NCBI RefSeq assembly: GCF_014645615.1
Contig: NZ_BMMB01000008.1
Span: forward strand, 341,814 to 405,813
Reading direction: 5' to 3'
Source of the DNA: Paenibacillus hunanensis
GTDB taxonomy: Bacteria > Bacillota > Bacilli > Paenibacillales > Paenibacillaceae
Length of the DNA: 64,000 nt
Within the stretch, counting starts at the first letter, position 1; the number at the start of each line of letters is the position of its first letter. A program made the position numbers and the translations under genes. The notes below the pieces were generated by a model, which saw only the letters and a list, made by a program, of their open reading frames with translations, was not told the DNA's origin and searched no databases. This document shows, one piece after another, positions 16,952-25,649 of the stretch.

Positions 16952-18253
16952 ATGGAACGCAAACGGTATGTGTTGGTAGGTACAGGTGGACGTGCAGAAT
17001 TTTTTTATGGAGCGATGGTACGAGATTTTGGAGCAACGGCAGAGCTGGTCGCCTTTTGCGATCTGAATGAAACGCGTGCGCGGTATGCGAATCGTTTGAT
17101 TGAGGAGAAGTATGGCGGTACAGCTGTTGATCTGTATAAGGCGTCCGACTTTGAGCAGATGATTAAGGACAAGCAACCAGATACAGTGATCGTGACCAGT
17201 GTGGATCGTACGCATCATCATTATATTATTCGCGCGCTGGAGCTTGGCTGTGACGTGATTACCGAAAAGCCGATGACCGTGGATGAAGAGAAATGTCAGC
17301 AGATTCTGGATGCTGTGGAGCGTACGGGGCAGAAGGTACGTGTGACCTTTAATTATCGCTATGCGCCTCATCATACAAAGGCACGGGAACTGATTCGTGA
17401 CGGTGCGATTGGTAAGGTGACGTCCGTACATTTTGAATGGCTGCTCAATACGGAGCATGGTGCAGACTACTTCCGTCGCTGGCATCGGGATAAGCGTAAT
17501 AGCGGCGGACTGCTCGTACACAAATCAACCCACCATTTTGATCTGGTTAATTTTTGGATCGATTCGCAGCCGGATACGGTATTTGCGTTTGGCGATCTGC
17601 TCTTTTATGGACGAGAAAATGCAGAGCAGCGTGGACAGACCGACTTTTACAATCGCGCAACTGGAAATGCGAATGCACAGCATGATCCGTTTGCCCTGCA
17701 TCTGGATCGCAATCCGAATCTAAAAGCGATGTATCTCGATGCCGAACATGAGGATGGTTACCAGCGCGATCAAAGTGTATTTGGCGACGGAATTAGCATT
17801 GAGGATACGATGAGTGTCGTAGTGCGCTACAAAAATAAAGCGATGCTCACCTATTCGCTCAATGCCTATATGCCGTGGGAAGGATATCGGATTGCTTTTA
17901 ACGGCACAACTGGACGGATTGAAATGGAGATTGTGGAGAAGTCTTATGTGAATGCGGGTGGCGAAAAGGCAGATGAAGGCGCGCTTGAGGGGAAACGGAT
18001 TACCGTCTATCCGATGTTCGGCAAGCCGTATGAAGTGCAGGTGGAGGAACGTGAAGGCGGTCATGGCGGTGGTGATCCGGTGCTGCTGAATGATCTGTTC
18101 GGAGAGCCAGAAGAAGACCCTTTTCATCGTGCAGCCGATCATACGGATGGAGCACGTTCGATTTTAACAGGGATTGCTGCCAATCAGTCGATTCGTACAG
18201 GATTGCCAGTGAAGGTGGATCAGCTGGTGCATTTTTATAATAAAGGTAAGTGA
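16952..18253 (+). CDS. Gfo/Idh/MocA family oxidoreductase
   Basis: This 433-aa protein is an NAD(P)-dependent sugar or polyol dehydrogenase-like enzyme. The N-terminal Rossmann motif is VLVGTGGRAEFF. The family signature ITEKPMTVDE (catalytic Lys) is near residue 105, and the C-terminal substrate domain includes GGLLVHKSTHHFD, with His residues of the active site. The substrate is unknown. The ATG at 16952 follows GGAGGGAGC; the in-frame ATG at 16913 lacks a site. It is divergent from an AraC-type regulator that probably controls it. Confidence 0.92.
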   Translation: MERKRYVLVGTGGRAEFFYGAMVRDFGATAELVAFCDLNETRARYANRLIEEKYGGTAVDLYKASDFEQMIKDKQPDTVIVTSVDRTHHHYIIRALELGCDVITEKPMTVDEEKCQQILDAVERTGQKVRVTFNYRYAPHHTKARELIRDGAIGKVTSVHFEWLLNTEHGADYFRRWHRDKRNSGGLLVHKSTHHFDLVNFWIDSQPDTVFAFGDLLFYGRENAEQRGQTDFYNRATGNANAQHDPFALHLDRNPNLKAMYLDAEHEDGYQRDQSVFGDGISIEDTMSVVVRYKNKAMLTYSLNAYMPWEGYRIAFNGTTGRIEMEIVEKSYVNAGGEKADEGALEGKRITVYPMFGKPYEVQVEEREGGHGGGDPVLLNDLFGEPEEDPFHRAADHTDGARSILTGIAANQSIRTGLPVKVDQLVHFYNKGK

Positions 18254-18759
18254 CAGGATGGAAGGACGTAAGTGAGATATTAAAAGCCAGTCATTAAATG
18301 AGGCATTAAAGAATTGGATGATCAAGGAATTGCACAGAGGCAACGGACTGAACTATAGGAATAGAACTTTGAAAATGATGTGAGGATGAATGTCTGCTGA
18401 ATGAAGCTGACAATCGGGTATATAGGAAGAACAGGAGCATGGCTGTATAGGATAGGTTGGAAACGATCATCTAATGTCGATGCGCTGGGCGATGCATATA
18501 AATGTTGAAATACGTATCGGCATAAATACACACTTTAATTAGCATCGGCAGACATCGATGAAGCACGATCAGGATGGAGCACGAATAGAAATATAGCATA
18601 AAAAAATGCAAAAACAGGGTGAATAATAATGTACAGTGCGATCACTTGCCTGATTATAAAACACCCTGTACTACGCCATTATTCAGTGACCTGACCTGCT
18701 CGTCATCCAACACCTACAGCGATTGTTCCCTAGTCCGATCACATAGGAGGCACTCATCC
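18254..18759. other. gene-free interval before alkA
   Basis: 506 bases, rather AT-rich in the first half. An open frame runs into alkA from a GTG at 18619 but lacks family similarity. I see no RNA gene, terminator or clear promoter here. Confidence 0.5.
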
Positions 18760-19914
18760 ATGACCGAGCATCATTCGCGATCACAAGCAGATCCTATTTC
18801 CAGTAGCTCAAACGAACAGGAGCAGTCTACGCTCCATCCACATAGCATCACATCATCAGCAAACGTCTCTTCCAATTCAGATCTAGTGGAGAATGGGAAA
18901 GTGACATCGAAAGCTGAGCATCTAGAAAGCGTACAAGAATCGGAAACTCCCTATTATGCTGGCTTATCTTTAAACGAAATCCAGCAATTTCAACAGCAAG
19001 GCAAGTGGCAGGATGAAGGGGATCGACTGCTACTTCCTGTACCTGCCGAATTCAGCTTTGCGATGAATGTGGACTTTTTACGAAGCTCACCTAATGAATG
19101 CCTATTTGTCGTACACAAGCAGGAAATATACAAGGCGCTAGCAGTCGGTCATTCCCGTCCACTATTGCGTATTACACAGAAGGAGCCTAGTAAGATCGAG
19201 GTGGAATTTCTCGGCGATAGTGCACCAGAGAATGATCTAGAGCGTGTCGCAGTAGCGGCTTATGTGAGTGACTGGTTTGATCTGGGGATTGATCTATTGC
19301 CCTTTTACAAGCTAGCCAGCAGTGATGCCTTGCTTGGACATGCGGTAGAGTCCTTTTATGGCTTACGCAATATGGGCATACCGGATTTGTTTGAAACCTT
19401 ATGCTGGGGCATATTGGGTCAGCAGATTAACCTAGGTTATGCGCATACGCTCAAATGCCGATTGACCGAAGCATTTGGCGAGTACGTCGATTATGAAGGA
19501 GAGCGCTATTGGATATTTCCAACAGCCGAACGCATTGCAGCCCTGACGATGTCGGATCTGGAATTGATGCATATGACCGTAAAAAAATGCGAATACATCC
19601 TCGACGCCGCCCGATTAGTTGCCAGTGGCGAGCTGAGCAAAGAAAAGCTGCTTGCCGCAGGTGGCTACAAAGAAGCCGAAAAGATGCTTACCCGTATTCG
19701 CGGCATCGGCCCATGGACAGCTAACTATGTACTCATGCGCTGCTTACGCATCCCGACAGCATTTCCCATCGACGACGTAGGTCTGCACAATGTAATCCGC
19801 CACCTGACCGGCTCAACAGCCAAGCCTACTCGAGAAGAATTATTAAAGCTTGCCGCAGGCTGGAGCAACTGGGAGTCGTACGCAACCTTCTATTTATGGC
19901 GTGTGCTGTACTGA
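18760..19914 (+). CDS. alkA: DNA-3-methyladenine glycosylase II (AlkA-like)
   Basis: This 384-aa base-excision repair glycosylase removes alkylated purines. An AlkA N-terminal domain (from about residue 85) is followed by the helix-hairpin-helix GPD region: WGILGQQINLGYA, MLTRIRGIGPWTANYVLMR and the catalytic-Asp segment FPIDDVGLHN. The first 65 residues are a low-complexity Ser/His/Gln-rich extension not found in the family core. The ATG at 18760 is chosen because TAGGAGG lies 9 bases upstream, so the extension is probably translated. It lies just inside the second tRNA-Arg. Confidence 0.92.
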   Translation: MTEHHSRSQADPISSSSNEQEQSTLHPHSITSSANVSSNSDLVENGKVTSKAEHLESVQESETPYYAGLSLNEIQQFQQQGKWQDEGDRLLLPVPAEFSFAMNVDFLRSSPNECLFVVHKQEIYKALAVGHSRPLLRITQKEPSKIEVEFLGDSAPENDLERVAVAAYVSDWFDLGIDLLPFYKLASSDALLGHAVESFYGLRNMGIPDLFETLCWGILGQQINLGYAHTLKCRLTEAFGEYVDYEGERYWIFPTAERIAALTMSDLELMHMTVKKCEYILDAARLVASGELSKEKLLAAGGYKEAEKMLTRIRGIGPWTANYVLMRCLRIPTAFPIDDVGLHNVIRHLTGSTAKPTREELLKLAAGWSNWESYATFYLWRVLY

Positions 19915-20143
19915 TGATAGGGTGTAATCGGCACCATCTTTCAAGTCTGGTATTGGAAAATAGTAACTAAAAACGAGGACATTTCTTGTGCCCGACCAGC
20001 CACATGTATCTAAATTTATCTATATGTGTAAGATCAAAGCATATGCCCTACAAGCTCAAGTAAATAAGGTAGTCGAAGAAGAATTACGAAGATACGAAAT
20101 AATAACAGCTAAGCAGTATAAAAATAGAAGAGGCAGGAAAAAG

Positions 20144-20179
20144 AAAAAAAGCATCTCCACCAAGTGGAAATGCTTTTTT
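20144..20179. terminator. terminator of the minus-strand tRNA-Arg
   Basis: AGCATcTCCAC/GTGGAaATGCT with A and T runs on both sides lies immediately 3' of the minus-strand tRNA. Read the other way, it could end the alkA transcript. Confidence 0.85.
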
Positions 20180-20185
20180 GTGTGA

Positions 20186-20259
<74 letters not shown>

Positions 20260-20725
20260 AAATTATAATTACCATTTCGAGCGCAACAAAAATATCTTAG
20301 CATGTACACAAAAAGAAAGCAAGCTCTTTTTGCCCAAATCAGCTTTTGCCATTCTTAAACATCTACCATGATGCCAAACAACATAGTAGTGATAACGCCA
20401 AAATGACGTAAGTGGCACGACCGATTCAGGTAGAGTGCGACGGATTAAAAAGAGGTTATCTCACATAGATGATGGCTTTGAAATTGTTGAAGTGCTTGTA
20501 TACGCTACAACATGTATAAACTTATATACCTATACTACGCATACGAAGCTACAATTTTTAATCTTCAATAGCTATTACTTGGCTGTGTATTCTATCGATT
20601 CTGATTTGAAAATGACCATCTTCATCCATCACCTCTATGCATCCATCCAGCTTCACGTTTCAACGCTAATGCGCGTGTTAATTAAAAGGTAAATAAAACC
20701 ATACCGCACGAACATTCCCCAATGG
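20260..20725. other. AT-rich gene-free interval
   Basis: About 470 bases. An 85-codon plus-strand ORF (20435-20692) has an unusual composition (many Tyr, Ile and Thr) and no convincing ribosome site, so it is not called. Otherwise I see nothing. Confidence 0.5.
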
Positions 20726-20754
20726 CTGTCAGCAACGAACAGCTGTGCTATAAT
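20726..20754 (+). promoter_or_regulatory. sigma-A promoter with extended -10
   Basis: CTGTCA (20726-20731), a 17-bp spacer and TGTGcTATAAT (20744-20754). The predicted transcription start (about 20761) lies after the first in-frame ATG (20756) of the following gene. Confidence 0.75.
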
Positions 20755-20755
20755 C

Positions 20756-21748
20756 ATGAAGTCACGCGCAAGAAGTGATGAATTAGGAGGTGCCGTTATC
20801 GCTGATTCAACCCATTCACATACAGGGCAGAACCGCAATGTTGTGCTGTTTCCCAAGACGCTCGACTTTTATCAGATTGAGCTCACGCGTATGCTAGAGA
20901 CCGAACGCTATCATGAAGCGATCGAATTGCTTGAATTTTTACTGCAATGTCAGGGGCAGGATGAGCGCCAGCTGGAAGAGTGGCAATCATTGCTCGGCTG
21001 GCTGCGAACGACGTTTCCAGAAGCAGCGTACAATGACCGCGAGGCTACCGAGCTAGGCGACGAGGTAGAGCTGGACGAACCGACTCATACGCAGGAGCAT
21101 ATGATGCGTGATAAGGTGCGCTTGAAGCAAGCCGAGGATCGTGACTATGAAGAGAAGCTACTACGTACTGCGATGGAGCGCCCCGTATCGGAGCGTACAT
21201 TGCTTGCATTAGAGCAGCTTGCGTATTTGGAGCAGCCTGAGATCGATGAGCAGATCATCGAATGGCTCCAAACGGACACACAGCTTCATCCGCTGATTCA
21301 GTTCCGCATTTTACAGACGCTACGTCGACGCGGATATCGTGGAAATGTACATTATATGCACCAGCAGGAGCGTATCGATGTAGAAGTAGAAACGGTTCCG
21401 CTTGACCCGACTGAATTTCCGATTCCATTTATTCAGATTCTGGAGCGTGTGGCAGATAAGGCAGAGGTGACTGCGCCGAATCTATTCTACTTTGCCCAGG
21501 AGCTGTGGTCGCAATTCATCATGAGCATCTATGGTACGCAAAATTATCTCTGGATCTCCCGCGGTGATGATGCGGAGATCGATATCTGGGCAGCAGCGCT
21601 GCACCAGACTGTTGCCATGACGCTGGAGGGCACAGCAGATGAAGAAGAGATACGCGGATTGTACGGTGTGACCGACAGTATTCGTTTTCGCTATGAGCAG
21701 GCGCATCGCGCATTGCAGCAGTTCGTTTCCGGGCAGATGCCATGCTAA
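20756..21748 (+). CDS. hypothetical protein upstream of tig; start uncertain
   Basis: I recognise no named family. It is an acidic, mostly helical protein of up to 330 aa whose repeat-like helices (YHEAIELLEFLLQ, RTLLALEQLAYLEQ) suggest a TPR- or HEAT-like scaffold. The coordinates use the first ATG, but that start is doubtful. A strong extended -10 ends 2 bases before it, so the ATG would lie upstream of the transcript. The only strong ribosome site, TTAGGAGG (20783-20790), is followed 7 bases later by an in-frame ATC (20798), not ATG, GTG or TTG. A downstream GTG near residue 30 is another option. Tandem with tig. Confidence 0.75.
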   Translation: MKSRARSDELGGAVIADSTHSHTGQNRNVVLFPKTLDFYQIELTRMLETERYHEAIELLEFLLQCQGQDERQLEEWQSLLGWLRTTFPEAAYNDREATELGDEVELDEPTHTQEHMMRDKVRLKQAEDRDYEEKLLRTAMERPVSERTLLALEQLAYLEQPEIDEQIIEWLQTDTQLHPLIQFRILQTLRRRGYRGNVHYMHQQERIDVEVETVPLDPTEFPIPFIQILERVADKAEVTAPNLFYFAQELWSQFIMSIYGTQNYLWISRGDDAEIDIWAAALHQTVAMTLEGTADEEEIRGLYGVTDSIRFRYEQAHRALQQFVSGQMPC

Positions 21749-21829
21749 TCCTGCCCAGTAGCATTGCGGCGATCACAGAAGCTGTGTTTACCTTTTATTA
21801 AGGCAAGAGGGTTACCATAATGCGGAATA

Positions 21830-21873
21830 AAGCAACGAACGACAGTCGCTTGTTTGCTTCATTCCGAGCTGGA
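21830..21873 (+). other. hairpin upstream of tig, no T tract
   Basis: CGGAATaAAGCAA pairs with TTGCTTcATTCCG around a loop of about 17 bases. It lies before the tig promoter, so it probably belongs to the end of the preceding transcript. Confidence 0.45.
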
Positions 21874-21917
21874 TCCCGTAGCTATTTTCGTTGTACGTAG
21901 CAGATAAAGAAACGAAC

Positions 21918-21946
21918 TTGATAAAAAGCGAATAGTTGTATATACT
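21918..21946 (+). promoter_or_regulatory. promoter of tig
   Basis: TTGATA, a 17-bp spacer, then TATACT, 83 bases before the tig start. Confidence 0.75.
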
Positions 21947-22028
21947 ATAGTGGTTATTCTGCACGTGAAAACGATACAACTTCATCGAAATCATTCATGT
22001 TAATATTTTTTGGAGGGGAATTCTCGAA

Positions 22029-23342
22029 ATGACAGCAAAATGGGAAAAAACAGAAAAGAACCTTGGCGTTCTTGAAGTAGAAGTAGCTGCAGAGCGTGTA
22101 AGCGCAGCGCTTGATAAAGCATTCAACAAAGTAGCAAAAACATTGAACGTACCAGGCTTCCGTAAAGGTAAAGTACCTCGTTCGATCTTCGAAGCACGCT
22201 TCGGTATCGAAAGCCTGTACAATGATGCAATCGACATCCTGCTGCCGGAAGCATACTCCGAAGCAATCGATGAGACTGACATCTTCCCGGTTGATCGTCC
22301 TGAGATCGAAATCGAGCAATTCGAAAAAGGTCAACCATTCAAATTCAAAGCAAAAGTAACTGTAAAACCAGAAGTTAAACTGGGTGAATACAAAGGCGTA
22401 GAAGTTCCTGTATCCGCGGTTGAAGTTTCTGAAGAAGACATCAACAGCGAGCTGGAGCGTCTGCAACAGCGTCACGCTGAGCTGTCCGTAATCGAAGAGG
22501 GTGCTGCTGAAAACGGCGACACGGTATCGATCGATTTCGAAGGCTTTGTTGATGGCGAAGCATTTGAAGGTGGACAAGCAGAGCGTTACTCCCTGGAGCT
22601 GGGCTCTAACTCCTTCATCCCAGGTTTTGAAGATCAAGTAGTTGGCATGGCTACTGGCGACTTCAAAGACGTAACGGTAACATTCCCAGAAACATACCAT
22701 GCAACTGAACTGGCTGGTAAAGAAGCAGTATTCAAAGTGAAACTGCACGAAATCAAACGCAAAAACCTGCCAGCACTGGACGATGAGTTTGCGAAGGATG
22801 TTAGCGAATTCGACACACTGGACGAATTCAAAGCAGACCTGAAACAACAAATCGCTTCCCGTAAAGAAAACGAAGTAAAAGCTGCAAAAGAGGCTGCTGC
22901 TGTAGAAAAAGCGGCTGAAAATGCAGAAATCGAAATTCCAGATGCAATGGTGAATTCCGAAACCGAAAACATGGTTCGTGACTTCGACAACCGTCTGCGT
23001 CAACAAGGTATGAACCTGGAAATGTACACTAGCTTCTCCGGTCAAACAACAGATGACCTGAAAGAGCAAATGAAAGAAGAAGCTGCAAAACGTGTACGTA
23101 ACAACCTCGTTCTGGAGCAAATCGCAAAAGAAGAAAACATCGAAGTTTCTGAAGACGAAGTAAGTGCAGAGCTGGAGAAAATGGCTTCCCAATTCCAGCG
23201 CAGTGCAGAGGAAGTTCGCAGCATTCTGGCAGCGAACGGTTCCCTTGCAAGCCTGTCCGAAGAAATCAAACTGCGTAAAACAATCGATCTGCTGGTTGAT
23301 AACAGCAAAGAAGTTGAAGCAGTGGCTGAAAAAGCTGAGTGA
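22029..23342 (+). CDS. tig: trigger factor
   Basis: This ribosome-associated chaperone and peptidyl-prolyl isomerase has 437 aa. The N-terminal ribosome-binding domain carries the signature NVPGFRKGKVPRSI (about residues 40-53). The FKBP-type PPIase domain spans about 150-245 (GDTVSIDFEGFVDGEAF), and a helical C-terminal arm follows. TTGGAGGGG precedes the ATG at 22029. Codon use is strongly biased, as expected of a highly expressed gene. It is followed by clpP and clpX, the usual proteostasis neighbourhood. Confidence 0.98.
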   Translation: MTAKWEKTEKNLGVLEVEVAAERVSAALDKAFNKVAKTLNVPGFRKGKVPRSIFEARFGIESLYNDAIDILLPEAYSEAIDETDIFPVDRPEIEIEQFEKGQPFKFKAKVTVKPEVKLGEYKGVEVPVSAVEVSEEDINSELERLQQRHAELSVIEEGAAENGDTVSIDFEGFVDGEAFEGGQAERYSLELGSNSFIPGFEDQVVGMATGDFKDVTVTFPETYHATELAGKEAVFKVKLHEIKRKNLPALDDEFAKDVSEFDTLDEFKADLKQQIASRKENEVKAAKEAAAVEKAAENAEIEIPDAMVNSETENMVRDFDNRLRQQGMNLEMYTSFSGQTTDDLKEQMKEEAAKRVRNNLVLEQIAKEENIEVSEDEVSAELEKMASQFQRSAEEVRSILAANGSLASLSEEIKLRKTIDLLVDNSKEVEAVAEKAE

Positions 23343-23516
23343 TTTCAAACTTCATAATCCGGTAGCGTCTTTTGCTACCATTTGGAATAAGGCACGTATT
23401 ACTTGCGTGCCTTATTTTTACCTATATATGGACATAAAACGTAGCGCATAATCTGTATCTTCATCGCGTTCCTTCATTTGTTCATTAATATTTTCCAAAT
23501 CTTTACCTTTGAAAAA

Positions 23517-23545
23517 ATGACATGGGACAGTGTACATGTTAAAAT
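23517..23545 (+). promoter_or_regulatory. sigma-A promoter of clpP
   Basis: ATGACA, a 17-bp spacer and TGtTAAAAT (extended -10). I looked for a CtsR heptad repeat around it and saw none. Confidence 0.75.
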
Positions 23546-23612
23546 AGGAACTGCATCGTATTTTAAAGTACTATCTGTCGTCATATTCCTGGATAAGAAA
23601 GAGGTTGGTTGT

Positions 23613-24203
23613 ATGAGTCTGGTACCTATGGTTGTTGAACAAACCAGTAGAGGTGAACGATCTTACGATATTTACTCAAGATTACTCAAGGACCGTATTA
23701 TTTTCCTGAATACGGCAATCGATGATCATGTAGCCAATCTTGTTATTGCACAATTACTATTTCTCGCTGCCGAAGATCCGGAGAAGGATATTCATTTGTA
23801 TATCAACTCGCCGGGTGGTTCTGTTACGGCAGGGATGGGTATTTACGATACAATGCAATTTGTGAAGCCAGATGTCTCCACGATTTGCATGGGGATGGCT
23901 GCAAGTATGGGCTCGCTCCTGCTCACAGCAGGTGCACCAGGCAAGCGTTTTGCGTTGCCTAACAGCGAAGTTATGATTCACCAGCCGCTTGGCGGCATCA
24001 GTGGACAGGCGTCCGACATGAAGATTCATGCAGAATGGATCATCAAGACGCGTCAGAAGCTGAACCAGATTTACGTGGAGCGCACAGGCCAGTCGCTGGA
24101 CAAAATCGAACGTGATACCGATCGCGACTACTTCCTTGATGCAGAGGATGCAAAAGCATACGGCTTGATCGATCAGGTGATTACCCGTCCGCTCACAAGC
24201 TAA
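23613..24203 (+). CDS. clpP: ATP-dependent Clp protease proteolytic subunit
   Basis: This 196-aa serine peptidase forms the tetradecameric chamber that degrades proteins delivered by ClpX or ClpC. The catalytic Ser is in MAASMGSLLL, the His in MIHQPLGG, and the Asp follows near residue 170. The oligomer handle and GGSVTAG loop are intact. The ATG at 23613 follows AAAGAGGT; the longer upstream frame has no family similarity. clpX follows 14 bases later, so the protease and its unfoldase are cotranscribed. Confidence 0.97.
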   Translation: MSLVPMVVEQTSRGERSYDIYSRLLKDRIIFLNTAIDDHVANLVIAQLLFLAAEDPEKDIHLYINSPGGSVTAGMGIYDTMQFVKPDVSTICMGMAASMGSLLLTAGAPGKRFALPNSEVMIHQPLGGISGQASDMKIHAEWIIKTRQKLNQIYVERTGQSLDKIERDTDRDYFLDAEDAKAYGLIDQVITRPLTS

Positions 24204-24217
24204 AAAGGGGTGTAAAC

Positions 24218-25474
24218 ATGTTTAAATTCAACGATGAAAAAGGACAGTTGAAATGTTCCTTTTGCGGCAAATCTCAGGATCAAGTCCGCAAACTGGTAGC
24301 AGGTCCTGGTGTATATATATGCGATGAGTGTATTGAACTGTGCACAGAAATCGTAGAGGAGGAGCTCGGTCACGAAGAAGAGCTCGATCTGAAGGATATT
24401 CCGAAGCCACAGGAAATTCGCTCCATTCTTGACCAGTACGTTATCGGTCAGGATCAAGCGAAAAAATCCTTGTCCGTAGCGGTATACAACCACTACAAAC
24501 GTGTGAACACACAAAGCAAGATCGAAGATGTTGAGCTGCAAAAAAGTAACATTATGCTCGTAGGACCGACAGGTTCCGGTAAAACGCTGCTTGCACAAAC
24601 AATGGCTCGCATTTTGAATGTTCCGTTTGCAATTGCAGATGCAACTTCCCTGACGGAAGCCGGCTATGTCGGTGAAGACGTGGAAAACATCCTGCTCAAG
24701 CTCATTCAAGCTGCTGACTATGATGTGGAAAAAGCAGAACGTGGCATTATTTATATTGATGAAATTGATAAGGTTGCACGCAAATCCGAGAATCCGTCCA
24801 TTACACGTGACGTATCTGGTGAAGGCGTACAGCAAGCCCTGCTGAAAATTCTGGAAGGTACAGTTGCTTCTGTTCCGCCACAAGGTGGACGTAAGCACCC
24901 GCATCAAGAATTTATTCAGATCGATACAACGAACATTCTGTTCATCGTTGGTGGTGCGTTTGACGGACTGGAGCAGTACATCAAACGTCGTATCGGTAAA
25001 AAAGTTATCGGCTTTAGCTCCGATAATCAGGGTCAAAAAGACCTGAAACCAGGTGAGTACCTGAGCATGGTACTGCCAGAAGATTTGCTGAAATTCGGTC
25101 TGATTCCGGAGTTCGTAGGTCGTCTGCCAGTGATCTCCGCTCTGGAGCCACTGGATGAAGAGACGCTGGTACGTATCCTGTCCGAACCGAAAAATGCGCT
25201 GACCAAGCAGTATTCCAAAATGCTGGAAATGGACAACGTAGAGCTCGTATTCGAACCAGGTGCGCTGCAAGCGATCGCTCGCGAAGCAATCAAGCGTAAC
25301 ACAGGTGCGCGTGGTCTGCGTGCGATCATCGAAGGCATTATGCTGGACGTGATGTACGAAGTGCCATCCCGTGACGATGTGACTCGCTGTGTGATCACAG
25401 AGCAGGTTGTGGAGAGCAAGGTTGTACCTGAGCTCCAGACCGGCAAAGATAAAAAACAAGAAGAAAGCGCCTAA
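24218..25474 (+). CDS. clpX: ATP-dependent Clp protease ATP-binding subunit ClpX
   Basis: This AAA+ unfoldase, 418 aa, feeds substrates to ClpP. The N-terminal zinc-binding domain has CSFCGKS and ICDECIELC (four Cys). Walker A is GPTGSGKTLL near residue 115, Walker B is IIYIDEIDK, and the IGF loop for ClpP docking is present as KVIGFSSD. AAAAAGGGGTG precedes the ATG. It is followed by a large hairpin rather than an obvious T-tract terminator before ispG. Confidence 0.98.
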   Translation: MFKFNDEKGQLKCSFCGKSQDQVRKLVAGPGVYICDECIELCTEIVEEELGHEEELDLKDIPKPQEIRSILDQYVIGQDQAKKSLSVAVYNHYKRVNTQSKIEDVELQKSNIMLVGPTGSGKTLLAQTMARILNVPFAIADATSLTEAGYVGEDVENILLKLIQAADYDVEKAERGIIYIDEIDKVARKSENPSITRDVSGEGVQQALLKILEGTVASVPPQGGRKHPHQEFIQIDTTNILFIVGGAFDGLEQYIKRRIGKKVIGFSSDNQGQKDLKPGEYLSMVLPEDLLKFGLIPEFVGRLPVISALEPLDEETLVRILSEPKNALTKQYSKMLEMDNVELVFEPGALQAIAREAIKRNTGARGLRAIIEGIMLDVMYEVPSRDDVTRCVITEQVVESKVVPELQTGKDKKQEESA

Positions 25475-25481
25475 GCGTATA

Positions 25482-25546
25482 CGGCATCGTGGGATACAGT
25501 GTTCATAACGGTATGAACGGACTCACGATGCCGCCGCTTTGTGCGG
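25482..25546 (+). other. compound stem-loop between clpX and ispG
   Basis: CGGCATCGTG (25482-25491) pairs with CACGATGCCG (25524-25533). Inside it GTTCATA/TATGAAC forms a second helix, and GCCGC/GCGGC follows directly. No T tract follows, so it may be a processing or attenuation structure. Confidence 0.6.
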
Positions 25547-25649
25547 CTCTTCTGTATGTATAGATGTATACAACATTGCGCCGGCCTTTTTCCTTTTGCA
25601 GGATAAAGGCTGGTTTGCAATTAAGCCCACATGCAAGGGAGAAGAAACC

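Noticed and set aside
19988..20185. 65-codon plus-strand ORF between alkA and the tRNA
   Set aside because: It has no ribosome site, is Lys-rich from an A-rich stretch, and runs through the tRNA terminator hairpin.
20435..20692. 85-codon plus-strand ORF
   Set aside because: Composition is unlike the real genes here, it lacks a good start signal and no family resemblance was seen.
21954..23348. 464-codon minus-strand ORF opposite tig
   Set aside because: It is a shadow of tig. Strong codon bias in highly expressed genes avoids TTA, CTA and TCA, so the antisense strand lacks stops. Its translation is Phe/Cys-rich nonsense. The same holds opposite clpX (24200-25459), hemA (31497-32822), valS and mreB (48777-50006).
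23461..23612. CtsR or CIRCE operator before clpP
   Set aside because: No heptad direct repeat or CIRCE palindrome is visible; only a standard promoter is.
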